In this document: one piece after another, positions 36,334 to 44,701 of the stretch
How positions within the stretch are numbered: position 1 is the stretch's first letter
Layout: every line of letters begins with the position of its first letter
DNA from: an uncultured Sunxiuqinia sp.
Lineage (GTDB): Bacteria; Bacteroidota; Bacteroidia; Bacteroidales; Prolixibacteraceae
Assembly: GCF_963678245.1 (NCBI RefSeq)
Contig: NZ_OY782767.1
Span: 682,001 to 746,000, forward strand
Direction of reading: 5' to 3'
DNA: 64,000 nt
Made by a program: the position numbers and the translations under genes
Notes under the pieces: generated by a model
What the model saw: only the letters and a program-made list of their open reading frames with translations
Databases searched by the model: none
What the model was told of the DNA's origin: nothing

Positions 36334-37788
36334 CTAAACGTCATAAGTTGATGATGCGGTATCACCCCCGCGACCAGTCCAGTTGGTGTGGAAAAATTCG
36401 CCACGTGGTTTGTCTAAACGTTCGTAGGTGTGTGCTCCAAAGTAATCACGCTGAGCTTGCAGTAAGTTTGCAGGCAAGCGTTCGCTGCGTATTCCATCAA
36501 AATAGCACAATGCTGAAGTTAATGATGGTACCGGAACTCCGTGAGAAAGTGCTGTTGCACAAACTCGTCTCCAACCAGCCTGAGCTTTTTCAACTTTATC
36601 TTTAAAGTAAGGATCAAGTAGCAAATTGGCTAGGTTTGGATTGTTGTCGAATGCAGATTTGATATCAGCTAAGAAAACCGAACGAATGATACAACCGCCA
36701 CGCCACATCAGGGCAATGCCGCCGTAGTTCAGGTTCCAGTTATGTTCCTTGGCTGCTTCCATCATGAGGTTGTACCCCTGAGCATATGAAATGATTTTTG
36801 CACCAAATAAGGCATCTTTCAAGTCATTAATCATTTGAACTTTGTCGCCATCAAACTTTGTCTTTGGGCCTTCAATTACTTTTGAGGCTTCAACACGCAA
36901 ATCCTTTTGCGCTGATAAACAACGTGCAAATACTGATTCGCCAATCAGGGTCAATGGAATACCGAGATCTAGTGCTGCTACGCCAGTCCATTTTCCGGTA
37001 CCTTTTTGTCCGGCGGTGTCCAGGATTTTTTCAACCAGCGGTTCGCCATCTTCATCTTTAAAACCGAGGATATCGCGAGTAATCTCAATTAGGTAAGAGT
37101 CCAATACATCGTTATTCCATTCTTTGAAAACCTCGTGCATTTCATCGGCATCCATGCCAAGTAGTTCTTTCATCATTTGGTAGGCTTCGCAAATAATTTG
37201 CATATCGCCGTACTCAATGCCGTTGTGAACCATCTTTACAAAATGCCCGGCGCCATCTTCACCAACCCAGTCGCAACAAGGCTCGTTGTCTTCCACTTTG
37301 GCTGCCACGGCCTGAAAAATTTCTTTCACGTGTGGCCACGCTGCGGGCGATCCGCCCGGCATCATTGATGGCCCTTTTAAAGCACCTTCTTCGCCACCCG
37401 AAACACCAGTTCCAATGTAAAGCAGACCTTTGCTTTCTACATACTTCGTTCTTCTAATCGTGTCGGGGAAGTGAGAGTTACCGCCATCGATAATAATATC
37501 GCCTTTTTCCAGATGAGGAATCAGTAATTCAATGAAGTCATCAACCGGTTTCCCCGCTTTTACAAGCATCATTACTTTTCGGGGTTTTTCTAAAGAAGCT
37601 ACTAAATCTTCGATAGAGTGAGCTCCAATGAAATTCTTTCCGGCACCTCGTCCGTTTACAAATTTGTCTACTTTTTCAACTGTGCGGTTGTATACCGCAA
37701 CCGTGTAGCCTTTACTTTCCATGTTTAAAACCAGGTTTTCGCCCATTACAGCTAACCCAATTAAACCGATGTCTGCTAATTTTGCCAT
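36334..37788 (-). CDS. gnd: 6-phosphogluconate dehydrogenase (decarboxylating)
   Basis: 6-phosphogluconate plus NAD(P)+ to ribulose-5-phosphate plus CO2. 484 residues, the long dimeric form. N-terminal Rossmann GLIGLAVMGENL (7-18), the VYNRT motif after strand 2, DGGNSHFPDT, the SGGEEGALKGPSMMPGG substrate loop, catalytic FVKMVHNGIEYGDMQ, and DTAGQKGTGKWT; the C-terminal TNWTGRGGDTASSTYDV is also typical. It starts 42 bp after pdxB on the same strand, at the end of a run that begins with lacI. This links it by position to the hexuronate genes; see findings. Confidence 0.95.
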   Translation of the reverse strand: MAKLADIGLIGLAVMGENLVLNMESKGYTVAVYNRTVEKVDKFVNGRGAGKNFIGAHSIEDLVASLEKPRKVMMLVKAGKPVDDFIELLIPHLEKGDIIIDGGNSHFPDTIRRTKYVESKGLLYIGTGVSGGEEGALKGPSMMPGGSPAAWPHVKEIFQAVAAKVEDNEPCCDWVGEDGAGHFVKMVHNGIEYGDMQIICEAYQMMKELLGMDADEMHEVFKEWNNDVLDSYLIEITRDILGFKDEDGEPLVEKILDTAGQKGTGKWTGVAALDLGIPLTLIGESVFARCLSAQKDLRVEASKVIEGPKTKFDGDKVQMINDLKDALFGAKIISYAQGYNLMMEAAKEHNWNLNYGGIALMWRGGCIIRSVFLADIKSAFDNNPNLANLLLDPYFKDKVEKAQAGWRRVCATALSHGVPVPSLTSALCYFDGIRSERLPANLLQAQRDYFGAHTYERLDKPRGEFFHTNWTGRGGDTASSTYDV

Positions 37789-37830
37789 TTTTTTATAATT
37801 TATTTTCTTTTCTGTTAGTTATATTGAATG

Positions 37831-38958
37831 TCAAATTGAAATATTGAATCCAAGTTGTTTCAGTTTTTCAAGTGTTACGTCATCTATATTTTTAGGTTTA
37901 ATTGTAAAAATGGGATATTCTCTTCGTACAGGATAATCGCCGCGTAGCTTCTCAAACTGTTCTGGACTATTCCTCAAACGTTGGTCATCGCTCCTGATAT
38001 CGTAAGTGAAAAGAATTGCTTCACCAATGATTGCTTCCTCTGTACGATTTAAACCATCCAGATTGATTATTGTTTGCTCTGGTAGATCGACTCCCTGTGG
38101 TTGCCAACCGTCAATACCAAGGTTGAAAAATTGACTGATTGCCTGAATGCTCATCATTGTTCCATTGGCTTTCCCATCCTTTGAGTACCCTGCTATGTGG
38201 GGTGTTGCCAGATCAACCAGCTGTAACAGGTTACGGTCGATGTCGGGTTCGCGTTCCCAGCAATCCAACACCATTCCTGAAATTTGTCCTCGCTCAATAG
38301 CTGATTCGCCGGCAAATGTGTCGACTACCTCACCCCGGCACGTGTTAAAAATGATCGGGCAATGTTCTAACGAGTTAAAAAAAAGCGAGTTTGCCATATG
38401 GAAAGTTGCATCTTCTCCATGCATGGTCAATGGTACATGGAAGGTGATAATGTCTGAATTTGAGATTATCTCCTGAAAGTTGACGAACTGATCCGATCCT
38501 TCTGCACGTTTCCTGGGAGGGTCGTTTAGCAGAACTTTCATGCCTAGTAGCTCGCATATTTTGGCCACTTTAGATCCAACCTGACCAACACCGACAATGC
38601 CGATGGTTTTATCTTTTAGCTGAAAGCCTTTTTTCTCAGCCAGAACAAATAAGGCAGAGGCAATGTATTGTTCTACAGACTTGCTGTTGCAACCAGGGGC
38701 ATTCGTCCATTCTATTCCGGCTTGTTTGCAGAAATCAGAGTCAATGTGATCAAAGCCAATGGTTGCAGTAGCAATAAAGCTGACGGTTGAATTCTTTAAT
38801 AATGCTTCATTGCAAATTGTGCGAGTTCGCGTAATCAGGGCATCAGCATTTTTTACAATTTCAGGAGTCGTTTTTGCTCCCGGTAGATAAACCACTTCTC
38901 CAAAAGGTTCTAATGCTCCTTTTATGTATGGTATTTTATCGTCTATTATAAATTTCAT
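37831..38958 (-). CDS. pdxB: 4-phosphoerythronate dehydrogenase
   Basis: Second step of pyridoxal phosphate synthesis: 4-phospho-D-erythronate to 2-oxo-3-hydroxy-4-phosphobutanoate. I start at the ATG at 38958 (MKFIIDDKIPYIKGAL), which overlaps the upstream stop as ATGA; this gives 375 residues. Motifs: TATIGFDHIDSDFC, NAPGCNSKSVEQYI, Rossmann GVGQVGSKVA, catalytic NTCRGEVVD and TPHIAGYSKDGKANGT. The GYSxDGK extension and a C-terminal dimerisation domain (about 285-375) set it apart from SerA. It is translationally coupled to the Gfo/Idh gene. Confidence 0.9.
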   Translation of the reverse strand: MKFIIDDKIPYIKGALEPFGEVVYLPGAKTTPEIVKNADALITRTRTICNEALLKNSTVSFIATATIGFDHIDSDFCKQAGIEWTNAPGCNSKSVEQYIASALFVLAEKKGFQLKDKTIGIVGVGQVGSKVAKICELLGMKVLLNDPPRKRAEGSDQFVNFQEIISNSDIITFHVPLTMHGEDATFHMANSLFFNSLEHCPIIFNTCRGEVVDTFAGESAIERGQISGMVLDCWEREPDIDRNLLQLVDLATPHIAGYSKDGKANGTMMSIQAISQFFNLGIDGWQPQGVDLPEQTIINLDGLNRTEEAIIGEAILFTYDIRSDDQRLRNSPEQFEKLRGDYPVRREYPIFTIKPKNIDDVTLEKLKQLGFNISI

Positions 38959-39950
38959 TTTCGATAATAATCTTTTACAATTTCTTCCATTACCCAACTG
39001 GTTCGTGCTGCTGATTTTCCAGTGCTCGGACATTTTCCAATACCTCTCAATTCATCAATTACCAGTTGAATATGATTTCCTCCAGCATGTTCTGGTTGGT
39101 CAAAATCGTAAAATAGCTCTCCCTGTTCTGTTATTAATTTGAGTCTAGTAGGGTTGAAACAGGCAAAACTGAGCTTTCCTTTTGTTCCCAGAATTTCAAT
39201 GGTATCTTCTTCGGATGAAGAATCAACAACGAAACTCCAGCTTCCCGTTCCCAAAACTCCACATTCAAATTCAAATGAAGCAGTAACGGTATCTTCTGCC
39301 GGATAATATCCAGCTCTGTTTTGGGCTTGCCCGCTTGCTTTCGCTATTGGGCCGAAAATAAAATCCAGAAAATCCAGTTCGTGTGAGCCCATGTCATAAA
39401 ACAAACCGGCACCTGCAATTTCTGGTTTTATGCGCCAAGGGAGCTTCTCCTTACTTAAGTTTTGTTCTTTTGAAGAGGCAAAAAAACGGATATTTACAGC
39501 TAATGTTTTGCCAAGAATATCATGATCCAGAAGCTCTTTCACTTTCAGAAATAATGGTAATGCACGCCGATAGTAGGCTACAAAAATAGGCATTCCTGTT
39601 TCTTCTGAAACTTGGATCATTCTCTCACACTCTGCATAGGTTTTTGCCATCGGCTTTTCAATATAAACCGGTTTGTCTGCTCGCATGGCCTTTATGGCAT
39701 ATTCAGCATGCATATTGGGTGGAGTTGCCACATATACGGCATTTACCTCAGTATCGTTTATCAGCTGGTCAGCATCGTCGTACCAGCGCGATACCTGATG
39801 ACGTTTGGCATAATCTTCAGCCAGTTTGCCATTTCTGCGCATCACAGCAACCAAACTTGAGTGTTCTAATTTGTAGAGTGGGGGACCATTCTTTTTTTCA
39901 GTGACATCGCCACATCCAATAATTCCCCATTTGATTTTATCTAGCTTCAT
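38955..39950 (-). CDS. Gfo/Idh/MocA family oxidoreductase
   Basis: 331 residues. An N-terminal NAD(P)-binding Rossmann domain (WGIIGCGDVTEKKNGP at 8-23), the conserved EKPMAKT motif near residue 98 whose Lys is catalytic in the family, and a C-terminal alpha/beta domain with the GAGLFYDMGSHELDFLDF block carrying the expected His. The substrate is probably a sugar, polyol or sugar acid, but cannot be named. It overlaps pdxB by 4 bases and follows the LarA-like gene after 33 bp, so it belongs to the minus-strand hexuronate arm by position. Confidence 0.85.
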   Translation of the reverse strand: MKLDKIKWGIIGCGDVTEKKNGPPLYKLEHSSLVAVMRRNGKLAEDYAKRHQVSRWYDDADQLINDTEVNAVYVATPPNMHAEYAIKAMRADKPVYIEKPMAKTYAECERMIQVSEETGMPIFVAYYRRALPLFLKVKELLDHDILGKTLAVNIRFFASSKEQNLSKEKLPWRIKPEIAGAGLFYDMGSHELDFLDFIFGPIAKASGQAQNRAGYYPAEDTVTASFEFECGVLGTGSWSFVVDSSSEEDTIEILGTKGKLSFACFNPTRLKLITEQGELFYDFDQPEHAGGNHIQLVIDELRGIGKCPSTGKSAARTSWVMEEIVKDYYRK

Positions 39951-39983
39951 TTAGTACAACGAGAGTTTCCGGTAACTGATAAA

Positions 39984-41273
39984 TTAATACTTAAAGCGAT
40001 CTTTAAATGCCCAGAGCCCGATTGCTGGATTTGAGATGTAGAATACTTCCTCCCCATTTGGCAAAGTATTGTATCCATCTTTCAAGACTTCCGGATTGTA
40101 TCGGGCAGTGATTTCATCGTAATCGCCATATTTGAATCCAACACTTTCTATTTCTTCGCGGCTTAAATTACCGGTTTTTTTGCCCGGACAGTAAGTAATA
40201 CTGAAACGCCCTTCGGAAGAACCATGAATTAGGTGAGCAGCAGCACTTAAATTGTTTCGAAGCTCTTCATTTTCATCACACGATTTAAGAGTTGCCGGAG
40301 TTCCAAAGTAGCCATATTTGCGAATTAACCGGTCAATCTCTTTATCTTCTCCAAACTCTTTTAGAGCCGGAGCTAATACGATTAATTCACCATCATCATC
40401 AATAGCCATTCGAGTACGATAAACCGATTTGTTTCCCAACCAGGTTGATTTGAATTCAGTGGGATCGAGCCAAACGACTACTTTTCTCAATGGTTTATCC
40501 AGCATTTCAAAATTCACTTGCAATGAAAGCTTGGCAGCTTTGTCAAATACTTCGTAATCGTCGCCAATAAATAAACCACGGGTTTTTACTTTTCCGTCCG
40601 TTTTATCTAATCCAACCACCGTTTGAACATACAAAATAGGTAGGTTCTGTGTGAAATTATCAGAAGCATAATTGAAAATACGTCGTACTGGCGTGTCTGC
40701 ATGTCCCATCATTCGTTCCATTCCATAGGCAGCACCTACAAAGTGGCTCTTGTTGATTCCTTCAACACCTCCGGTTCCGACAAATACATTTTTGTTGTAA
40801 TTAGCCATGCCCACAACTTCGTGGGGGACAACCTGCCCGATTGATAAAATCAGGTCGAAGTTTCCCTCCAACAAAAGTTTATTAACCTGAGCTGGCCAAG
40901 GAAAATCGACAGCACCTTCTGAGACTTCTTTTACAAACTCGGCGGGTACTTCGCCAACAGTTACGACATCATTTCTCCAATCGTGCTCGCGAATCAATGA
41001 TTTTGGTAAGCTGCCAAACATATGGCTAATTTGTCCATCAGTCATAGGAGAGTGGGTTCCCAATGCCGGAAGAACATCGGTTAACTTATCTCCGTAAAAC
41101 TTCCACGTCAGTTCGGTTAATTCTCCCGACCGACTCGGTAATCTGGTGTAATCTGGCGGAATAGCCAACACTTTGTTGACTCCTTGTATTTGTTCCAACG
41201 CATGATAAAGTCCCTTTTTGAGGTCTTCATTTGTTAGTTCATGTTCAGGTGAACCTATCTCGTAATATAGCAT
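39984..41273 (-). CDS. LarA-type nickel-pincer hydroxyacid racemase/epimerase, possibly D-mannonate/D-gluconate 2-epimerase
   Basis: 429 residues of the LarA (DUF2088) family, enzymes that use a nickel-pincer nucleotide to invert the alpha-carbon of 2-hydroxyacids. Visible: D41-Y-T-R44 in place of the usual DxTR, His74 in LGTHSPMT, His151 in VVPHEVVG, Lys161 in NYNKN and His177 in KSHF. The His151-Lys161-His177 spacing (10 and 16) equals that of H174-K184-H200 in lactate racemase LarA, so the catalytic and cofactor-binding residues appear intact. The family includes gluconate 2-epimerase. Placement after the mannonate oxidoreductase and a sugar kinase suggests a C6 aldonate substrate (inference). 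LarB, LarC and LarE, needed to make the cofactor, are not in the window. Confidence 0.82.
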   Translation of the reverse strand: MLYYEIGSPEHELTNEDLKKGLYHALEQIQGVNKVLAIPPDYTRLPSRSGELTELTWKFYGDKLTDVLPALGTHSPMTDGQISHMFGSLPKSLIREHDWRNDVVTVGEVPAEFVKEVSEGAVDFPWPAQVNKLLLEGNFDLILSIGQVVPHEVVGMANYNKNVFVGTGGVEGINKSHFVGAAYGMERMMGHADTPVRRIFNYASDNFTQNLPILYVQTVVGLDKTDGKVKTRGLFIGDDYEVFDKAAKLSLQVNFEMLDKPLRKVVVWLDPTEFKSTWLGNKSVYRTRMAIDDDGELIVLAPALKEFGEDKEIDRLIRKYGYFGTPATLKSCDENEELRNNLSAAAHLIHGSSEGRFSITYCPGKKTGNLSREEIESVGFKYGDYDEITARYNPEVLKDGYNTLPNGEEVFYISNPAIGLWAFKDRFKY

Positions 41274-41296
41274 TGTAATTCAGTTTTGAGTTCGAA

Positions 41297-41311
41297 GTTT
41301 CAAATTCCAAG
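41297..41311. repeat. Short GTTTCAAATTCCAAG element in an operon gap
   Basis: It lies in the 74-bp gap between the LarA-like gene and the PfkB kinase gene and resembles the TTTCAAA block at 15413-15450. Possibly the same kind of dispersed short repeat. Confidence 0.3.
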
Positions 41312-41347
41312 TTGAGACATAATCTACCACTTGGAACCTTTGTATAA

Positions 41348-42430
41348 TCATCGTTTCACCCGTGCATTTCCTTCCCAGATGCTCCAAACCATATCTTCAT
41401 CGGCTGGTTGAGCGTAATCGGTAAGGAATGTGGTTGCCATGGCTCCTGTTGCCCAGCCAAACTGTGGCCATTTTTCAGGATTCCAATCTTTTAAAATTCC
41501 GTAAAGCAGTCCACCAACAAATCCGTCACCACCTCCAATACGATCTAAAACATTAATAGTGCGAGGCATTATTACCTGCCAGTTGTCGTCTCCTTCCAAC
41601 ATGATGGCTCCCCAAAGGTGCTCGTTCACGCTAACAACTTCACGCAAGGTAGTGGCAAAAACTGAGGCATTGGGAAATGCCTTCTTAACTCGCCCAATCA
41701 TTCCTTTGAATCCCTCAATTTCTTCCTCAATGCCTTTACCTCCGGCTTCAGGTCCTTCTATTCCTAAGCATAGTTGGAAATCTTCTTCATTACCAATCAG
41801 TATATCTGAAACAGAAGCTATCTCTGTAAAGTTTTCGCGTAATTCTTTGTCACGACCTTTCCAAAATGATGCTCTGTAGTTCAAGTCAAATGAAATACGG
41901 GTTCCATATTTTTTTGCTGCACGTGCTATTTCCAAGCAGAATGTACTGGTTTCTGGCGACAGGGCTGCAATCAAACCGGATAGATGTACGATTTGCACAC
42001 CTTCTTGCCCAAAAATACGCTCCAAGTCAAAGTCCTTTACATTCAATGTTCTTCCAACTTCTCCGGCACGATCATTTTGTACACGGGGTCCGCGAGATCC
42101 ATATCCGCTGTCAGCAATATTAAACTGATGTCGGTATCCCCAAGGATCTCCCTGTTCAACTTCGGGTCCTTCGTAGTCCATGTGTCGACTTTTCAGGTTG
42201 CTTTTTATGAATTTTGCAACCGGGCTTCCTTTCACAAAAGTTGTAAGCACTTTTACCGGAAGTCCGAGAAAAGAGGCAATACTTGCCACATTTGTTTCGG
42301 CACTGGTTGCCTGCATTTTAAACATATCGCTACTATGTACCGGCTGTCCGTTAACAGGAGTAATGCGCACCCCCATACTTGTAGGCACAATCAGCGAATA
42401 TTTGCAGTCTTTTTTTAATTTTAAGCTCAT
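41348..42430 (-). CDS. PfkB family sugar/sugar-acid kinase
   Basis: 360 residues counting from the ATG at 42430 (MSLKLKKDCKYSLIVPTSMG); an in-frame start at 42487 would add 19 residues that look untranslated. It is a ribokinase-fold kinase: VHLSGLIAALS, FDLNYRASFWKGR, the anion-hole/catalytic-base motif RIGGGDGFVGGLLYG near residue 320 and a C-terminal ATP-site helix. It differs from kdgK at 47490-48527 (low identity by eye, no shared N-terminus), so the locus has two PfkB kinases. The substrate may be KDG, gluconate or another sugar acid; the position between the mannonate oxidoreductase and the LarA-like epimerase makes gluconate worth testing. Confidence 0.82.
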   Translation of the reverse strand: MSLKLKKDCKYSLIVPTSMGVRITPVNGQPVHSSDMFKMQATSAETNVASIASFLGLPVKVLTTFVKGSPVAKFIKSNLKSRHMDYEGPEVEQGDPWGYRHQFNIADSGYGSRGPRVQNDRAGEVGRTLNVKDFDLERIFGQEGVQIVHLSGLIAALSPETSTFCLEIARAAKKYGTRISFDLNYRASFWKGRDKELRENFTEIASVSDILIGNEEDFQLCLGIEGPEAGGKGIEEEIEGFKGMIGRVKKAFPNASVFATTLREVVSVNEHLWGAIMLEGDDNWQVIMPRTINVLDRIGGGDGFVGGLLYGILKDWNPEKWPQFGWATGAMATTFLTDYAQPADEDMVWSIWEGNARVKR

Positions 42431-42549
42431 CTCTATTTTGACTTTAAATTTTGAATAATTGATTTGACAGATTGTTTGACATTCCAATACACGCCCTCTA
42501 CCGGGTGTGTACCTGAAATGACAGTGACTTGTTACGGAAAGCGATAAAA

Positions 42550-43401
42550 TTATACGCCACCAAAGGCGTTGTAACCTCCATCGACCGGAATTGTAATACC
42601 CGTAATGAAACCTGAAATGTCTGAGATCAGAAATAAGGTAGCACCTTGTAAGTCTTGCGGATCTCCAAATTTTCCCATCGGCGTGTTGTTTACAATCTTT
42701 TGACCACGAGGCGAAAAGTTTCCGGTTTTTTCATCCATCACTAAAAAGCGGTTTTGGCTGGTAATGAAAAAGCCTGGAGCAACACCGTTTACCCGAATAC
42801 CTATTTTTGCAAAGTGAACGGCCAGCCATTCGGTGAAATTATTAATTGAGGCTTTTGCAGCCGAATAAGCGGGGATTTTGGTCAATGGCTTGTAAGCATT
42901 CATTGAAGAGACATTCAGAATAACTCCTTTTTTATTTTTTAACATGTCTTTTGTGAAAACCATCGATGGCAATATCGTACCCTTAAAGTTTAAGTCGAAT
43001 ACTTTGTCAAAACCGTTCAAGTCTAACCCATAAAAGGTGTCTTCCAGTTTGTCCATATTTTCCTCAGTCATTTCTTCCACTTTGGTTGTGGCTCCTGGAT
43101 TATTTCCTCCTGCACAGTTAATCAAGATGTCGATAGGACCAAGCTTTTCACGAATTATCTCATTGGCCTTTTCAAGCGACGCTTTATCCAGGACATTGGC
43201 CTCTACACCAATAATTTTTGTATCGAATTCAGCAGCGAGTTTTGCTGCGGCTTTTTCGGCAGAGGCGGGACTGCTCCCACCAACTGCTATTTTTACACCA
43301 ACCGAAGCCATTGCTTTTACCATTTCGCTGCCAATAACTCCCGATCCACCGGTTATTACACACACTTTACCCTTGAGGTCTTTAAAACTAATTGGTTCCA
43401 T
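42550..43401 (-). CDS. uxuB: SDR-type D-mannonate oxidoreductase (fructuronate reductase)
   Basis: 283-residue short-chain dehydrogenase. Cofactor motif TGGSGVIG (17-24), NCAGGNNPG, the catalytic Ser in NVSSMNAY and Tyr/Lys in YSAAKAS, GVAPGFF and a C-terminal VDGGYNAFGGV. It resembles the SDR fructuronate reductases (B. subtilis YjmF/UxuB type) in the long insertion after NAAG (MEKLED-like, about 105-130) and the QNRFL segment. It would reduce D-fructuronate to D-mannonate. It overlaps the lacI 3' end by 14 bp, so the two are transcribed together. Gluconate 5-dehydrogenase-like activity is the main alternative. Confidence 0.82.
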   Translation of the reverse strand: MEPISFKDLKGKVCVITGGSGVIGSEMVKAMASVGVKIAVGGSSPASAEKAAAKLAAEFDTKIIGVEANVLDKASLEKANEIIREKLGPIDILINCAGGNNPGATTKVEEMTEENMDKLEDTFYGLDLNGFDKVFDLNFKGTILPSMVFTKDMLKNKKGVILNVSSMNAYKPLTKIPAYSAAKASINNFTEWLAVHFAKIGIRVNGVAPGFFITSQNRFLVMDEKTGNFSPRGQKIVNNTPMGKFGDPQDLQGATLFLISDISGFITGITIPVDGGYNAFGGV

Positions 43402-44467
43402 AATTATTTGTATTAAATTCTTGGTAGAAATCCAGGTTTTCTTTAGTTAAAATATCAATCGAAGTGTAATTTTCCAGAGAAACTTCTTTCTTCAGAATAA
43501 TATATTGAAATAGGGTGTTTATGGCTTGATAGCCCTGTTCTTCGGGGCGCTGGCAAATTAGGAAATCTACCAGATTTTTTCGGACACTTTCTTTGTTGCC
43601 CGGAATAAGATCGTGACCTACAAGCCTGATGTTTTTGATTTTTCTTTTTTCGAGGTATTCCGCTACTTTATATACCTGAGAATTGGTTACAAAGATGCCT
43701 TGGATATTCTGGTCTTTTTTTAGTTCCTTTTCAATTTGAGCAAAGTAGGTTTTTGAAGAGGTGTCGTTGATTTCAATGGTAATAATTTTTTTGCTTGTAC
43801 CTCCATTTTGTTTGAAATAGTTGTAAAAACCTTTTTCGCGTTGAACCAAATGGTTTTGATTGTCCATTTCGGTTGCAAAGTGTATAATTAGTATTGTCGA
43901 AGCAGCTGGTACCGAAAAGTCAAGAAGCTTTGCAGCTAGTGTCCCACTTTGGAATGAATTCTGGCCGATATAACTTAGTTTTTTACTTTCCTTAATATTT
44001 GAGTCAATAAAAACGAAAGGAATCTTTTTTGATTCAAGTTCTTTTATAAATGCCTTGGCTTCCCTTGAGAAAAAAGGAGCTAAAACAACGCCGTCATGAT
44101 CGTTTTTTATAAGTTCGTTGGCTTTGCCTACGAAGGAGTTGGCATCATCTTGAGCAAATTTATAAATCTTGATCGCAATTCCGTATTGTTGAATTTCGTC
44201 GTACGCACGTCGCATTCCATTTAAAGGTTTGTTCCAGTATGCTTCGTCTGCGGATGAATCTGGAATAAGAACAGCTAGCGAGTGTGTTCTTTTTGAAGCT
44301 AGAGCACTTGCCAAAATATTCGGGTGGTAGTCGAGTTCTTCAATGATTTTCATGATTTTCTCTTTCGTAGCTTTCGACACTTCGCCACGCTTATGAAGAA
44401 CACGGTCTACGGTTCCAATCGAAACATTTGCTTTTTCGGCAATGTCTTTTATTCTTATTCTTTTTAT
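43388..44467 (-). CDS. LacI family transcriptional regulator, start codon not canonical
   Basis: The DNA-binding domain is intact: reading upstream of the GTG at 44380 in frame gives RIRIKDIAEKANVSIG then TVDRVLHKRGEVSKATKEK, a normal LacI helix-turn-helix and hinge (YHPNILASALASKRT). About 330 residues of periplasmic-binding-like ligand domain follow. The frame is open to 44508 but contains no ATG, GTG or TTG before the HTH. The codon where a start is expected is ATA (44465-44467). An out-of-frame ATG at 44479-44481 would join the HTH frame if one base were added near 44468. Either an unusual start, a sequence error or a real frameshift. It heads the minus-strand arm and probably controls both arms through the operators at 44537 and 44627. 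Confidence 0.8.
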   Translation of the reverse strand: MKRIRIKDIAEKANVSIGTVDRVLHKRGEVSKATKEKIMKIIEELDYHPNILASALASKRTHSLAVLIPDSSADEAYWNKPLNGMRRAYDEIQQYGIAIKIYKFAQDDANSFVGKANELIKNDHDGVVLAPFFSREAKAFIKELESKKIPFVFIDSNIKESKKLSYIGQNSFQSGTLAAKLLDFSVPAASTILIIHFATEMDNQNHLVQREKGFYNYFKQNGGTSKKIITIEINDTSSKTYFAQIEKELKKDQNIQGIFVTNSQVYKVAEYLEKRKIKNIRLVGHDLIPGNKESVRKNLVDFLICQRPEEQGYQAINTLFQYIILKKEVSLENYTSIDILTKENLDFYQEFNTNNYGTN

Positions 44468-44510
44468 TGGTTTGATGACATTTTGTATTAAGTTATTGAA
44501 CTCCTTAAAA

Positions 44511-44518
44511 CAAAACTA
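44511..44518 (-). promoter_or_regulatory. -7 promoter box for lacI and the minus-strand arm
   Basis: On the minus strand TAGTTTTG is a full TAnnTTTG match. The operator at 44537-44550 lies 18 bases upstream of it, on the -33 region, so the regulator would block its own promoter. Confidence 0.6.
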
Positions 44519-44536
44519 TGCAATTTTTTTAAATTT

Positions 44537-44550
44537 CGTGTGCGAACACG
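44537..44550. promoter_or_regulatory. LacI-type operator 1
   Basis: CGTGTGCGAACACG: an imperfect palindrome with 5-bp arms CGTGT/ACACG and the central CG typical of LacI-family sites. Twenty bases around it (44532-44551) are repeated identically at 44622-44641, centre-to-centre 90 bp. Confidence 0.8.
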
Positions 44551-44626
44551 GAAAAAACTATTGTATAACATTTTTTGGCTGAATTTTGTTTTTTTGTATG
44601 GCCCAGAAGAATAAAAATTCTAATTT

Positions 44627-44640
44627 CGTGTGCGAACACG
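44627..44640. promoter_or_regulatory. LacI-type operator 2
   Basis: Identical to operator 1 including flanks. It overlaps a TAATTTCG sequence (44621-44628), a one-mismatch -7 box for the uxaE transcript, so binding would repress the plus-strand arm; two sites 90 bp apart could allow looping. Confidence 0.8.
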
Positions 44641-44701
44641 GGGTAAAAACATGTTTGTCATGTCTTGGAGAGATTGATTGATAATTAAATAAATATATAC
44701 C

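Noticed and set aside
44532-44641. Start of a CRISPR array
   Set aside because: Only two repeat copies with palindromic operator symmetry in a divergent promoter, and no cas genes.
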